The notes beneath the pieces are model-generated. The model saw only the letters and a list, made by a program, of their open reading frames with translations. It did not search any database and was not told the origin of the DNA. Below are positions 1-12,588 of a stretch of DNA of 64,000 bases, in pieces. Every line of letters begins with the position of its first letter. Position 1 is the first letter of the stretch. The DNA is taken from the NCBI GenBank assembly GCA_905250075.1, contig CAJNOP010000037.1, positions 208,540-272,539 of the forward strand, given 5' to 3'. The position numbers and the translations under genes were made by a program. This stretch comes from Rotaria sp. Silwood1 (taxonomy: Eukaryota > Rotifera > Eurotatoria > Philodinida > Philodinidae).

Positions 1-3000
1 TTTTGCAAGTTCTTGAAAATTAGTAATCACTTCTTGATCTTTGATAATCTATATAAAAACAAAAAACAATATTTTTAGATATTAATATAATAGATTTATT
101 TCTACCTTTCGTGCAATTGGAATTCGATTAAAAATATTCCAAAGAACAATACCAACAACTTTGTTTTCTTTTAAATAAAAGACAACACCTTTATTATAAT
201 CATCTTTATTGTCTGCTGATGTTGCTGCTGTTTCTGGTATTTTATGTTTTAATGCACTAGCGTTTGATGTTGGTAGTATGTCTTGTTGTTCTCGGTTTCC
301 TTCACTATCTTCTTTTTGTATTTCATCATCTGGTTTACCTTTAGCATAAACAGCAACAGTTTGTAATGCTGAATCAGTTAAACCAATAGCTTCAAAACCA
401 ATATTTGGCCCCAAATCTGACCAAAACATTGATTGATGCCAATAAGGTTTATGAGCACCTGCCATATTTTCTCCGGCTAATTTACCACTAACAATTGCAT
501 GATCATAATGTTCAACACGACGTCGACCTAATTTAATATCATAAAATGATGCTGCATCACCAGCAACCCAAATATTATGACGTGCTTGTAATTCAGCATT
601 AACAAGAAAACCTCCATGATTAGGATCAATTTCTAAATCAGCTGATTTTGCTAAATCTGTATTTGGTTCAATACCAACGGCAACCACAACATGATCAGCA
701 GTCACATAACTTGTTTTCTTTGGTTCTTTTGGATCAATATATGATAGATTAACTTTTCCTTCTTGAACTGATGTACCAACAAGTTGAACATTTGTTAGTA
801 CTTCTGCACCTTCTATTCAAATCAAATACTAAATATTATAAATATTATAAATATATATATCAACAATAATACCTCCTCGAACACGTTCCGATGCCCATTT
901 ACTTAAATATTCTGGTAATACTTTACTGATACTACCTAATTAAAAAAAAACAGATTAAGATATATAAAATTAATGTTTTTTTTTTTTTGGGAACAAAATA
1001 TTTGATCAGTAAGTTAAATAATTATAACAGGTCAGTAAATAAAACTTACAAACAGTTAATCAAATCAAGGGTGAAATATAAAAATTGAAATGCATTATAG
1101 TGTGATTTCCTTTTTTTCTTTTATTTGAGTATCCTGCTACAAATATGTCACAGAAATCTTTGGGTAGTTTGTGAGTTTTTAGCACTTGACTACAAAATAT
1201 TTCTAAATGTTTAATATACTAACTCGTTGAAAACTTTTTCATAGAATGCTATAGAAACGAGACTCTTACCTAAACAGTTACCTGATAAGTACCTGTGTAC
1301 TGAGATAATTCTAAGCAGGATGCCCAACTAAGATCTTGTGACAGAAAGATAACTGAGTACCTAAAAATTGACCTTATTGATTACTGATTTGATACATGGA
1401 ATCCTGAAAGTCTGTAAATTTACTAGAGTTGCACCGTGTAATACAGATGTTATATATGACATACATGTAGGTACTATGCTTTTGTCCTGATCTTCGACTT
1501 GAGCTAAGAATCCACAAGCAAAAAAAAAGATAAGCGTGGTACAAGTTGTTCAATATGAAAGTGGTATATCAGATGAAGAAGTTGTAGAAGAAATTGATTA
1601 AATAAATGAAACTGAAAGATCTTGCGAAAAAACGAGATCAAGATTTTGGATCAATGAAGCAATATTTGATAACATGAATGGATCAGAAGCATCAATGAAA
1701 AATGAATGATCAAAACATTATAGGAACTGAAAATAGTTTATTACAGATGCATCAAAGCAAAATATCATCGTTCTTCACGTATGTAGAGCAAGTATTTATC
1801 TGTTATATCATGCAGACCAGGGCTCTCCATGGAGTAGAACAACGGTATTTCATCGCGTCCAATAGGATGCAACACTTTTGGAAGCGTCCCATAGGAAGAA
1901 AAGTGTATGAGAAATATCCCATCCCATACGGAACTCTGATACAGACAGTGAAAAAAGTTTCTATATATGAAACTAAAGCTACACATGACGGCCATAAGGG
2001 TGTTTATGTATGGATGAAATGAAAACCCATTCGAGCTCACATTCAAATTCACGTCCTATTTTATATGGATAAAAAAAATTTCTTTTGATAAAATCTATAT
2101 TTTTCACTGAGCCAATATGAGGTTTTTACTAGTATAAGATATCTTGTTTTACTGTGAATTAAATATAATAAACTGATCATTTTCTAATAAAATACTGACC
2201 ATGTCATCTATTTTACTTGACCACTCTAAATCATAACTGTTTGCTTTTTTACCTGCTTCAGGCATTAATTGAGTAACTTTTCCACTTGGTTTTCCATTTT
2301 TACTATTTTCTTTTGATCGATATGCTAAAGCACATGCCAATTCACTACCAAGAAAACCTCCGCCAACAATTGCTACATCAGCACCACTATCCACAATTTT
2401 TTTTAATGTAAAAAAGTCATCGATCTATGTAAAAACAAAAACATAGAATAGTATCACTATATATATTTTGTTTTTTGACTAGTAAGAAGTATAAGAAAAA
2501 AAGGAAAGAAAAAGAAAAAAAAGTAATTTAACTAAATAGAATTACTTAATAAACAAAGATTAAACTCATAAGGATATGTTTTTAAATAAAATCGACCTTC
2601 ATTCGGCAAAGAATATTTAACAACATTATCGTTATCTACTCGAATTTTAATTTTATTTAATTCAAGTGTTATACTAAATATTTCTTGTTGTGGTTGTTGA
2701 ATTAGTTCAAAAGTTTTTTCTAGTAATTCACGACGGGTTAATGTATGTAAATAAATAGTTGAATATATATCATTATTTGTCAATGTGATGTAAAGAGTTT
2801 TCAATGGTTGAATGAGAGTGTCATTCAATTGATTGTAAAGACGAATACTGATCGCATCATCACCATTACATATTTGATGAATATCAATTTTAGATAATCG
2901 AAGAATATCAATACCTTTATAATGTTGAAAACGATTTACCACAGAAGAAAAGTTATTATTATTTAACCAATTTAATACTTCTTCACTTGATGATCGTATG

Positions 3001-5897
3001 GTAATTTTTGTTTCTGTTCTTGATTGGATATTATGAAATTCTGTAGAATTATATTTTATATTTGACAAAGATAACGATAACACTGATGATGAACTTTCAA
3101 TACTATTATTTCGAATAAGTTTCTGATCGTTATTTTCTAAATCATCACATTCTTTATTTTTTATTAATAAATTTTCTTGAACAATTGGTGTTGTACAAAC
3201 ATCAAATAAATCATCAGGTGGATAAGAAAGACTAAGAAGATTAAGTGTATAAAGTGATGAAATTGAACATTGTTGTAATATAGTATATTCAAGTGTTGTT
3301 TGATATTGTCGACGTTGATCAAGATTTAATTTTTCAATTCTCATTTTATCTGCTTTATTTTTTCTTTGTGCACCTTTTAAACGAAATAATTGAATTTTAC
3401 AACAACATGAATATAAATGTCTTATATCATCAACATCATTTTCATATGTATCGATTTGTATACGTAATGGTATACCTTTTTCTCCACCATGCCGTTTTTG
3501 TGCAAAATCAGTTGATGTACATTTAAAACGTATAAATAATGAGGTTGTTGTCGATGTATCCCACACTATTTCAATAGCATTTGGTATTTGTTTTGAACGT
3601 ATTATGGATAAAACTCCATATGTCAGATTCATATCAATATCAAATAACGATGATGATTGATATTCATTTAACCATTTTTGCATTAATTCATATTCTTGAT
3701 TTTGTAATATTTTGTCCCAAAAACATAAACGTAATATGGAACGATAAGTTGTTGGCAATGAACCATCCATAGATGATGATCTCGTAAGATTTTCGGTTTT
3801 ATTTTTTCTGATTTGAAATATTATTTCATATGGTTGGTCTTGATTTAAATAAGTGGTTGTTTCTTCATTTATTCTTGATGTTGATGATGGTAATGCATTT
3901 AATATAAAATAAAATTGTAGATTTTGTTGCTGAGATAATGGTGATGATGTGTGACTACTATCAGAATGATGATCATTATTATTAGTTAAATAAAAATCAA
4001 GATCTTCAACAATATTATTACTAAGATTCATATTTGTTGATGTATTATGAAAGATATTTTCAGTATTAGATAAAAATGGTTTTTGTGATGAAAATATTGT
4101 TGTATGATCATCCAATACGTGTTCACTACGATATTCAATTCGATTTAATCTTTCATCATTTAACATGATTAAATTTTTCGGGTAGTTTTTGATTTATTTG
4201 TTGTGGCTCGCCAAATAGAACAAAAAACACTAGAGAACAAGCAACACTATTTGTAATCGACATACATAAAGCACGGCATCTTCTATTCGTTTGTATATAT
4301 TTATCTATATTCTATAGATGAATGTTCGCAAAGTGATCGATGAATGCATAGGGTTTTTTTTCCTTTTTCTTCTACTCTTTTATATGTTATATTTGTACTG
4401 CAGAAAAAAATGAAGGAGACCATTAATGATGAAAAAAAGGGGCATGAGTAGAATGTGTAAAAACGAAAGAAGAAAAAAAAAGAGCAAAAAAACAACTATC
4501 GATAAAGAGCATTGAGTCTATTCATGTATAGAACATGCGAAAGGAAGAAATAAAAGTTATGAGAAACTTTGAACTTACTCCTCTATAAAGTGTCAATTTA
4601 CTTTTCAAATAACTTGATGCTGTTTTAAATATTTTTAAGCTTTTTGGTTGACCACCTGTAGCAATTAAACACTTTTCAAATGATATATCCCAACCATTAT
4701 CTAATTTTGCCACAGAATTTTTCAAATCAAGACTAATAACCTATTTTATTTATATCATAAACAAAAAAAAACCAAATTTTTAATTTAAAAATGCCTACTT
4801 TTCTTCCAAGGACAACTGCAACACCACCATCTTCTTGATCATTAAGAGTTTTAACATCTGTATAAAATTCTTCATTATTAAAATATAAACTAAAATAATC
4901 TAATATTTTAATAATCAAAAAATAAAATATTAACAGAAACCTTTTCTCTTTTCCATTCCATTGTTTAAATGAATGTTTCTGTATGAGTTCATCATCATCA
5001 GTATACCAAATATCTTTTGATAATGGAGGACGCATATATGGTAAATATTTTTCTGAACTAATAACAAGAACCTAACGAAATAAAATATAATAACAAAAAA
5101 CAAAAAATGCATCAATCAATAAAATATTAAAACAAACTTTTGCAGTTGGATCATGTGCACGTATAGATTTAAATGCACTCATAGCTGTTGCACCGCCGCC
5201 AATAATTAAATATTGAGCAAAATGTGGAATATTTGGTGTTAGATCATTTTTATTCATTTCTATTATTTTATCTGGATCTTGTTCTTCAGCTAGAATATTG
5301 ACAAAAAAAAAACAAATGACAAACGACATTGTTTTCTAAGAAGAAAACCGATTAATTTTTGTTCTGATAAATCATGAACTTTTTCAACAAGTGTTTTATT
5401 TGAATCATCATTTTTATTATTAGAATCTTGAGATTGTCCATGTTTTTCATCATATTCTCCAATGGCTTGTTTTTTTCCTTTTGAACTTTTTCGATTTTTA
5501 AACTAACAAAAATTCTTTATTTATTCTTTTCATAACAAAAAAAAAAGTCAAATTAAAATACATACAATGGAATAAATTGCAACAACACCTGTTAAACCAC
5601 CAACAATATACATTAAATTTGTCATATTATTTTTTTTCTCTTCATTTCGATTGTGTTCATTATTCGATGAATTTGTTGATGCATAACGATATATATATGA
5701 TGAATAAAGAGGTTTTGTCGTTTGTAAAGAATCTTAAAATGAAAGAATTTTTCAACTTGAATTTGTAGAAAATGTTTGTTTTCTATACCAGATCGTATTA
5801 ATTTTCGAAGACCAGGTAATGTTTGTCTTGATAATGTCCGTTGAATTGTATTAAAATTTTGTGTTGAAGCTAAACGAGCTATGTAATGAAATTGCAT
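1..5897 (-). CDS. AIFM1: Apoptosis-inducing factor, mitochondrial (AIFM1-like), 3' end off the window
   Basis: A FAD/NADH oxidoreductase of the mitochondrial intermembrane space, needed for respiratory-chain assembly and able to act in caspase-independent cell death. Eleven exons read in order on the minus strand, approximately 5789-5897, 5576-5732, 5349-5502, 5138-5289, 4941-5071, 4799-4889, 4579-4740, 2253-2424, 873-935, 106-812 and 1-48, with consistent GT-AG sites and phases. The start MQFHYIARLAS heads a basic presequence. Exon 2 encodes one membrane anchor (MYIVGGLTGVVAIYSI). FAD-binding LIIGGGATAMSAFKSIRA, then LPYMRPPLSKDIWY, FKQWNGKEKR and CLIATGG follow. The NAD-binding site is IVGGGFLGSELACALAYRS. 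NIWVAGDAASFYDIKLGRRR, PYWHQSMFWSDLGPNIGFEA and GIVLWNIFNRIPIARK are nearly identical to the vertebrate family. About 582 codons are visible against about 613 in human, so only a few dozen residues are missing. Identification is secure. Confidence 0.95.
936..2252. other. Large AIFM1 intron, contents unexplained
   Basis: This 1.3 kb intron is some 20 times longer than most others in the gene, so it probably holds inserted DNA. A plus-strand reading around 1540-1700 looks weakly coding (acidic, Glu-rich) but is interrupted. A 106-codon open frame at 1702-2022 matches nothing I recognise and overlaps an equally open antisense frame. I could not find terminal repeats or name an element family. Confidence 0.4.
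2532..4166 (-). CDS. CP2/grainyhead-family transcription factor (TFCP2/UBP1-like), intronless and nested in AIFM1
   Basis: A 544-residue uninterrupted frame. Residues 1-75 are Ser/Asn/His-rich. About 75-300 form the CP2 DNA-binding domain: DQPYEIIFQIRKNK, the IRLCFWDKILQNQEYE-like stretch, DIDMNLTYGVLSIIR, and above all QKRHGGEKGIPLRIQIDTY followed by FRLKGAQRKNKADKMRIEKL, which match TFCP2/UBP1 almost word for word. About 390-450 is the SAM-like domain (VLNWLNNNNFSSVVNRFQ, DILRLSKIDIHQICNG), placing it in the CP2 rather than the grainyhead branch. The C-terminal 90 residues correspond to the dimerisation region. CP2 proteins bind DNA as dimers or tetramers in the nucleus. The gene lies wholly inside the 2.15 kb AIFM1 intron (2425-4578) on the same strand. 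Its lack of introns, in a region where neighbours have many, suggests retroposition or intron loss. The frame is intact, so it looks functional. Confidence 0.88.
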   Translation of the reverse strand: MLNDERLNRIEYRSEHVLDDHTTIFSSQKPFLSNTENIFHNTSTNMNLSNNIVEDLDFYLTNNNDHHSDSSHTSSPLSQQQNLQFYFILNALPSSTSRINEETTTYLNQDQPYEIIFQIRKNKTENLTRSSSMDGSLPTTYRSILRLCFWDKILQNQEYELMQKWLNEYQSSSLFDIDMNLTYGVLSIIRSKQIPNAIEIVWDTSTTTSLFIRFKCTSTDFAQKRHGGEKGIPLRIQIDTYENDVDDIRHLYSCCCKIQLFRLKGAQRKNKADKMRIEKLNLDQRRQYQTTLEYTILQQCSISSLYTLNLLSLSYPPDDLFDVCTTPIVQENLLIKNKECDDLENNDQKLIRNNSIESSSSVLSLSLSNIKYNSTEFHNIQSRTETKITIRSSSEEVLNWLNNNNFSSVVNRFQHYKGIDILRLSKIDIHQICNGDDAISIRLYNQLNDTLIQPLKTLYITLTNNDIYSTIYLHTLTRRELLEKTFELIQQPQQEIFSITLELNKIKIRVDNDNVVKYSLPNEGRFYLKTYPYEFNLCLLSNSI

Positions 5898-6832
5898 TTT
5901 AAAGAGATTACAGTGGATTAATAGAACATTATGGACTGAGAGACTTGATATTGATGATTCATTTCTTATATCTGACTGGTTGAATGTCAAACCGTTTAGA
6001 AAACAAGCAAAAGAAAAAGGAACAAAAAGAAATGAACTTCTTTTGATTAATTTTATTAAGAGACATCATTTTTTCCTCATTCATTAATAAAAATATTATA
6101 TTAAATTTAATTTTATATTATTTTAAAATATTCTCTATAAAATATAATGAAAGGTCAATTTATTTCTCCAATAAGAATGTAAGAAATGAAGGAGAAGAAT
6201 TTAATGACTCATATATAAAAGGAGTCTCTTGTAAGCTCGCTTGACGTAAGCTATTTACATATTTTCTCATCCCATTCTGTCTACACATCAATTGATATAC
6301 ATATTACATATTCATGGCCTATTATGATACATTTAAACTATAAACTATTTGATCTGCTTGATTGAGTATTGGATCACGACGTATGTGTACTCGTTATTTT
6401 TAAAAAAGAAAAGAAATCATAGGAGATTCAATATAATACGCATAAAAAACAAGCAAAAGTTAGAAATAAACAGATATTATTCAGTTTTTTCTCGTTCGAT
6501 GTGACTAAATTTCATAATAATATATTATTTAAACTTATCATCATTTTATTCAAAGTATTAATCATAAGTTAAAAAGTTTTTTTTCATTTTTTAAAAATAT
6601 TTATATACAGTATACTTTCATATGAAAGTGAATAAATTATTTTAATGTTTATCGATTTTTTTTCGTTTTATATATACTAATACATTGCTACATATATATA
6701 TATATAAACGTGTTAATTTTCTGTTGGTTTGCTTATTGTTATGTCATTCATTTATATAATTGTACATGATTGAACAAATCTCTGGCGACAATAACATTAT
6801 CAAGCCAATTACGCCGTACTTCATCGTCGGCA
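5898..6832. promoter_or_regulatory. Divergent intergenic region between AIFM1 and MFSD14
   Basis: About 0.9 kb separates the two start codons, which face away from each other, so it must hold both promoters. It is very AT-rich, with a TA run near 6690-6706. No specific factor site, CpG cluster or RNA gene stands out. Confidence 0.35.
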
Positions 6833-9800
6833 ATGACAGATTCTGTCACCGATGTCGATCAGAATCCAGATAATGATGAAACAAAACGTATTAAATTTGA
6901 ACATAAACGACATCAACTAATAAAGGTATATATTTATTAAATATTTTTTCTTTGTTTTTTTAAATTACTGAGTTTCATTTTTAGCCTAATGGTTGTGGTA
7001 AACCGAGTGTTTATCATGGGCTTGTTGTTATATTTCTTGAATTTTTTGCCTGGGGTCTTCTTACTAATCCTATCATTTCAGTAAGACATAATTTTTGTTC
7101 ATAAAATTTCATTGTTTATGTATTTTTTTCTATTCAAGGTACTCAATCAAACATTTCCATCTCATACTTTTTTAATGAATGGTGTTATTCATGGAATTAA
7201 GTAAGAGAAAATTTTTAGATCTTTTTATTTTAGTTAATGATTTTTCACTTCTTTTAGAGGTTTATTAACATTTCTAAGTTCTCCATTACTTGGTGCCTAT
7301 TCAGATGTATGGGGACGTAAATTCTTTTTACTTCTTACTGTTTTCTTCACATGTTGTCCAATACCTTTAATGAAAATTAGTCCGATGTAAGTTCATAGAA
7401 ATAAATGCAGAATGTCGCAAAAGTCCTCCAGATAAAGTTTATGTAAATATCACATATTCGATTTGAATGATATAATCGTTTGTTTTTAGACAGAATGGTT
7501 CAAAAAGAATTAACCCTTTAGATAATGCAATTTCTAAGCTCATCACATTTTCATTTTTTGAATCGATTTTTTTTGTAATAGATAGAGTGAGTGAGACAGA
7601 AACTACAAAATAAAAGTGTCTTTCTTTTGAAAAGATTCTACTCTTCATTAGTAAAATATCTATACAACTTGCAAGATTGCGTATTTTTTCATAAGACGAT
7701 GTATCTTATTAATTCGATTCTTTCATCACTTGAATTAAGTTGAATTATGATCAATTATACGATATAGATAAAACATTTCAACGACTGTAACAATATGTAT
7801 ACAATATTGATAAGTTTTAGTTGCATAATCCAAAACAAGATATGATATAGTAGAGAAGTACGGAGCAGTAATTAGCATTAATTTAAAATACTCATATGAA
7901 AATTAAAATACTTTGCAAAACAATGCTTTTTAAATCGAAATGTTGTCTATAGTGAATATAGACAACAACGAGGAAATGTTTCCCAATGATATGCCCCATT
8001 CGCTTTCATATTTTTTCAATATGTAGGAGATTTCTAGAGTAGCTTAATCTCTAAAAGCTTCCTACTTATGCTCAGCTTTGATCAAGATAGGAACTTTTTA
8101 ATAAATTCTTCCTGCAAAAGTTCAATTTTCGAAAAAAAAAAATTATATTTCAAAATTTCGATTTGAAACTTTGTATACATAATGGTCTCGATTAGACTAT
8201 CTCATTTGCATATCTTTTATCAGTTTTGGACATCGTATTGCTGAGATATGGATTTTTCAAGATATCTATGCTTTTCTCCTAGTGTTGTGTAAAAGAGGAA
8301 TATATTGAGAAATTCATATCTTAGTAAGACAATATCAAACATTGATGAAACTTTATATATGAGATAATCTAATCGAGACCTTTATGTATACAATGTTTCA
8401 GATCGAAGTTTTCACATGATTTTTTTCAAAAATTGGACTTCTGTAGGAGGAATCTACTAAAAAAAGTCGCTATCTCGATCAGATCTAAGCATGAATGGAA
8501 AACTTTTGGAGGTCACACTGCTCTATTGATTTTCTATATATTGATAAAATATGAGGACATATGGAGCAGATGACTTAGAAATATTCTCTCGTTAGTCTAT
8601 AGCTGCACAAAATTTCGAGTGAATTAAATGAATTTATAGTTTTTCTCTAGTTACACTGAAATATTTTCAAAATACAAGTATTTTCATGAAATAAGTTTTC
8701 TCTAGTCTTATCTATTGAAGAAAAAATTCAACTAAAAATAGAATTCTAAAACAGCAGAAAGAATATTGAAAAACAAAGGGATAAGTTTTTTTTTGTAACT
8801 ACTCTATAAGGTAAGAGTCATAATTGAGCCTATTGTTGTTTGTGAAATGAAGCCGGCAGACTATTGCAACGATCCAAACACTTGATATTAGCACATTTTC
8901 ATGAGTATAATAGGTTTTGTCAATTTTCTTTTCTGTAACCTTGAAAGGTCTCTCCGATTATAATCTACTTACTACGATACTTATTTCGTAAAAGCATTTC
9001 TAATAGAATCGACGTCTGACATTTCTATGTCAATTTGTACTTGCATTTTTTTCCTTCACTATGATAGATGATAGGAACAAAAACTATTTTTATTCTAATG
9101 CCTATAAATACAGACATTTATTTAAAATCATGTAAAACAAAACTTTAAAGAATCTATCATAATATTGTTTTTTAAAAAAATCATATAAATTCAATTCTTT
9201 AAGAGATATTAACGTAAACTTTTTCCGTTGACTTTTTAGATATCGGATATATATTTATTGAAAATAATTGATATTATTTTAGGTGGTATTTTGCATTAAT
9301 AAGTATTAGTGGTCTTTTTTCTGTAACATTCAGTGTTGTCTATGCATATGTTGCCGATGTTACTGATGAAAGTTCTCGAAGCACTGCTTATGGTACATAA
9401 AATTTAATGCTCTTTTTATTATTGTTATTGACATTTCTTATAGGTTTGGTAACAGCAACATTTGCAGCATCATTAATAACAAGTCCAGCTATTGGTGCAC
9501 ATTTAACAAGACTTTATAGTGAAAATTTTATTATTGCACTCAGTTTGTTTTTCATTTTTTCTTTTGATATATATTTTTAATTAAAGATCTTTTTTTTTCT
9601 TCTTTTTATTTATTAGGTATAATAGTTACCATAATAGATTTATTATTTATCTATTTTTGTGTACCTGAATCATTACCAGAACGATTACGAACGAATCAAA
9701 AAGTGTCATGGAATAAAATTGATCCATTTGGTGTATGTTTTAAAGTTTTATTTCTATTTCTAAAATTAATGATTTTTATATAATTAGGCTCTTCGAAATA

Positions 9801-12588
9801 TTACTCATGATCGTTTTATTTATCTTATTTGTCTTATTGTACTTTTATCATATCTTCCTGGTAAAAAAATTGTTGCAAAATGAAATCAATTGTTATAGTT
9901 TTGTTTTATTTCTAGAAGCTGGACAGTATTCATGTTTTTTTGTTTATTTACGATTAGTAGGTATTTATTTATGAATATTTCCATTGAATATATGTGTATG
10001 TTTTTTTTATATAGATGCTTGGCTTTACAGAAGATGAAGTAGCTTATTTTATTGCATTCATTGGAATTCTTTCATGTATTGCTCAAGTAAATAATAACGA
10101 TTTTCTTTTTTTTTTTTATTTATCTAACGGATGAGTCGAAAGTTTTAAGACAAAGTGTTTGTTTTATTTTTGAATAGTTTGAAAATGTTGCCAAGAATTG
10201 AAACGTTATGACTGATGAACAGAATTTTGTGTTATTTTCGAATGTAGGATTAGAAATTTTCTTGAGACTAATCAAATGACGCTTTGAAAGGCCAAAAACA
10301 AGTCCGAACAGAAAATCTTCCCGTACATTTTTGTACCTTCATTATTACAAGTCAAAAGTAAATATTGACATCTTTATTAAAATATCAACTTGTTGAGAAA
10401 AAGCTAACCTATAAAGTGTATTATCGGAGTATTTTTACAAATTACTTGAATTTTCGTTTTTTTCTCATATTTTTATTTTTGAAAAATCGACTTTTTGATC
10501 AAAAGGCATTTTGTATAGAAAGGAGCTTTTGCTAAAAGGCCTTTAGTTTCTCTAGATGAAAGCCATAGCTTAGTTCAATAAAAATTTTTGTGAAGAATTG
10601 TCCACTTGATTAAACAACCGACTCGAATATTTTTTGACATCTTTGAAAAGGAACTTATTGAAATCCACAAACAGCTTATTGGTTCATTATTCAATTTGGT
10701 GCTTTTTTTTACTTTTAAAAAGTTTCTTCAGTGGTCTCAAACAAAAATAAACATAATGTTTCTAAGTCCATTTTCCAAGATGGCATAAAATTCTACTTAT
10801 GACTCATAGTTTTTGACTTGTCTGAGATATTTTCAAGCAGGTCAAAATGACCAATCATTTGTAACAGATAATTTCAGCTCACACTGTATGTCCGAACTCA
10901 TTTTTTGGGTCTTACTTGTTTGTAACAAGTGAAGAAAAACTCTACCGAAAACTAGAGTTAGATAAATTAAAAACTGCTGAAAGCTTTCGTCGCCTTCAAT
11001 AGATAAACTTACATGTCTAACACATATTTTCAACAAAGTGAGCAAATTCAAAATGCACTTCGTTTTTTTATTTGTGAACGTTGCTCCTTCACTATGATTC
11101 TATTTTTCCGTGGAGTAAAACGAAAAATCTAATTTCCAGAGTTGAAATTGAATTTTTCGAACTTTGGCGTTCTATAAATCGACGAATGAGTTCACTAGTG
11201 AGTTAAATATATTTTGAAAGCTTTACAATAACTTGGCGAATTACTCACACTAAATCATACAATCGATCATCAAGTAATTATTTAGCAACTTTAGAATAGT
11301 CAAGAGCCAAATTAATATGTTTTCTCAATATCAACCCATAATAAGTTAAAATAGTATTTATTACGAATTATATGTCTTCAGAGATTATACAAAGATTCAA
11401 AACAAGATAGATATTTATTTAATAAGATGTGTCAAAAACACATGTATTCTTTTGACATTTATTTTTATCGATTTACTTGTTTCTTTTTTTCTATTGCTAC
11501 AATAACATGAGATTGATATTGCTTGAATCCACATTCAATAATGTAATCAAAGAAAAAAAAAAGTTGAAACTTAGTATGTCGTTCAATGCCCATTTTCTAC
11601 CATACAGTCGGTCATTGAACCAATTAAATGAGCCTACGTTAGAATATGAATAATTAGAAGATCAGACCACACCATTTGCATCTTAGACTGAATCATATTC
11701 TATTTATTAAATTATTTTATTAGTCGCTCTTATAAAACCCACTGTGGAGGGTAAAGGATTAATTTCCCGATGGAGATCTGATAAGAATTATCGAGTCTAC
11801 TCCGCTTGATTCTAAATGTTCCATCGTCCATATCTATTAATTAATTTTTATTAATTTAGACTCTTCTATTGGCATGTTTACAAAAATATTTTGGTGCAAA
11901 AGAGACTATTATGGTTGGATTATTTTTTCAAATAGTTCAATTAGCAGCATTTGGAATTGCTACTTCAAATTGGTGAGATAAAGAAAATTTATTTTGAAAT
12001 ACATGAAGTTTATTGTTACTGTAGGGTAATGTGGTTTGCTGGTGGTTTAGCTGCTCTATCATCAGTAACATATCCATCAATTAGTGCATTTGTTTCTGTT
12101 TATGCTAAAGAAAATCAACAAGGTAGAACATAAGTTTTTCTTACAGTTTTGCATTTTTTTACTAAAATTTTAAAATTGTTCCTTCTGTTCTTTTTTCTTT
12201 TTACTTAGGTCTTGTTCAAGGTATGGTGAATGGTGTACGTGGCTTATGTAATGGTCTTGGTCCAGCTTTATTTGGATTTACTTTTTATTTATTTAATGTT
12301 GATTTAGGTTACACAGTACCAGTATCTGGAACGAAACCAAATTCAAATTTAACAATGTTTAATACTAATACAAAATCTATTTATTTATCGATGTTCAGCC
12401 GTGATATACCTGGTCCACCATTTCTTTTTGGTGCTTTTCTTGCAACTATAGCATTAATGTTTTCTCTTCTATTACCAAATTCAAAAACAGATTTCAATGG
12501 AACTGGAAACGATACAAGAACTATTGAACAGAAAGCTAGTCTATTGGATATTGATGAAAATACGAACGACAATATTCAATATAAATAA
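6833..12588 (+). CDS. MFSD14: MFSD14 (HIAT1)-like major facilitator superfamily transporter
   Basis: A 12-helix MFS membrane protein of about 490 residues. The family was first named hippocampus-abundant transcript 1; its substrate is unsettled and it has been placed in endomembranes. Thirteen exons, approximately 6833-6925, 6985-7080, 7139-7200, 7258-7386, 9283-9392, 9444-9542, 9617-9732, 9789-9860, 9916-9956, 10015-10086, 11860-11972, 12025-12122 and 12209-12588. Diagnostic stretches are KPSVYHGLVVIFLEFFAWGL, FPSHTFLMNGVIHGIKG, the MFS motif GAYSDVWGRKFFLLLTVFFT, VYAYVADVTDESSRSTAYG, VPESLPERLR, EAGQYSCFFVYLRL and GMVNGVRGLCNGLGPALFGF, all closely matching animal MFSD14A/B. The ATG at 6833 is chosen because the frame is closed upstream. 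Most introns are 50-60 bases; two of 1.9 and 1.8 kb carry foldback elements. Confidence 0.94.
8030..8530. mobile_element. Foldback (inverted-repeat) element in an MFSD14 intron
   Basis: Left arm about 8035-8275 and right arm about 8290-8525 are imperfect reverse complements. For example, GGTCTCGATTAGACTATCTC on the left pairs with GAGATAATCTAATCGAGACC on the right, and both flank matching (A)TATGTATAC-like stretches. The loop is only some tens of bases, so transcribed RNA would form a long hairpin. There is no coding capacity. It is probably a MITE or snap-back DNA element; target-site duplication was not identified. Confidence 0.65.
10128..10880. mobile_element. Diverged TIR element in an MFSD14 intron, related to the copy at 41.2 kb
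   Basis: The left end (ACGGATGAGTCGAAAGTTTT) and the following 150 bases align by eye with the terminal arm of the element at 41235-42211, including GGATTAGAAATTTTCTTGAG versus GGGCTTAGAAATTTTACGTC and CTTTGAAAGGCC. The right end (TTTCTAAGTCCATTTTCCAA, then GACTTGTCTGAGATATTTTC) matches the other arm inverted. The interior runs in the opposite orientation to the 41 kb copy. It is non-coding, old, and its right edge is uncertain. Confidence 0.6.

Noticed and set aside
1702-2052. Overlapping plus and minus frames in an AIFM1 intron as a second nested gene
   Set aside because: Each is about 100 codons, they mirror each other, and neither shows a domain or splice sites, unlike the convincing CP2 gene in the next intron.
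7940-7972. Short perfect hairpin near GTTGTCTATAGTGAATATAGACAAC
   Set aside because: An 11-base stem in an intron is expected by chance in AT-rich DNA and shows no terminator or microRNA context.
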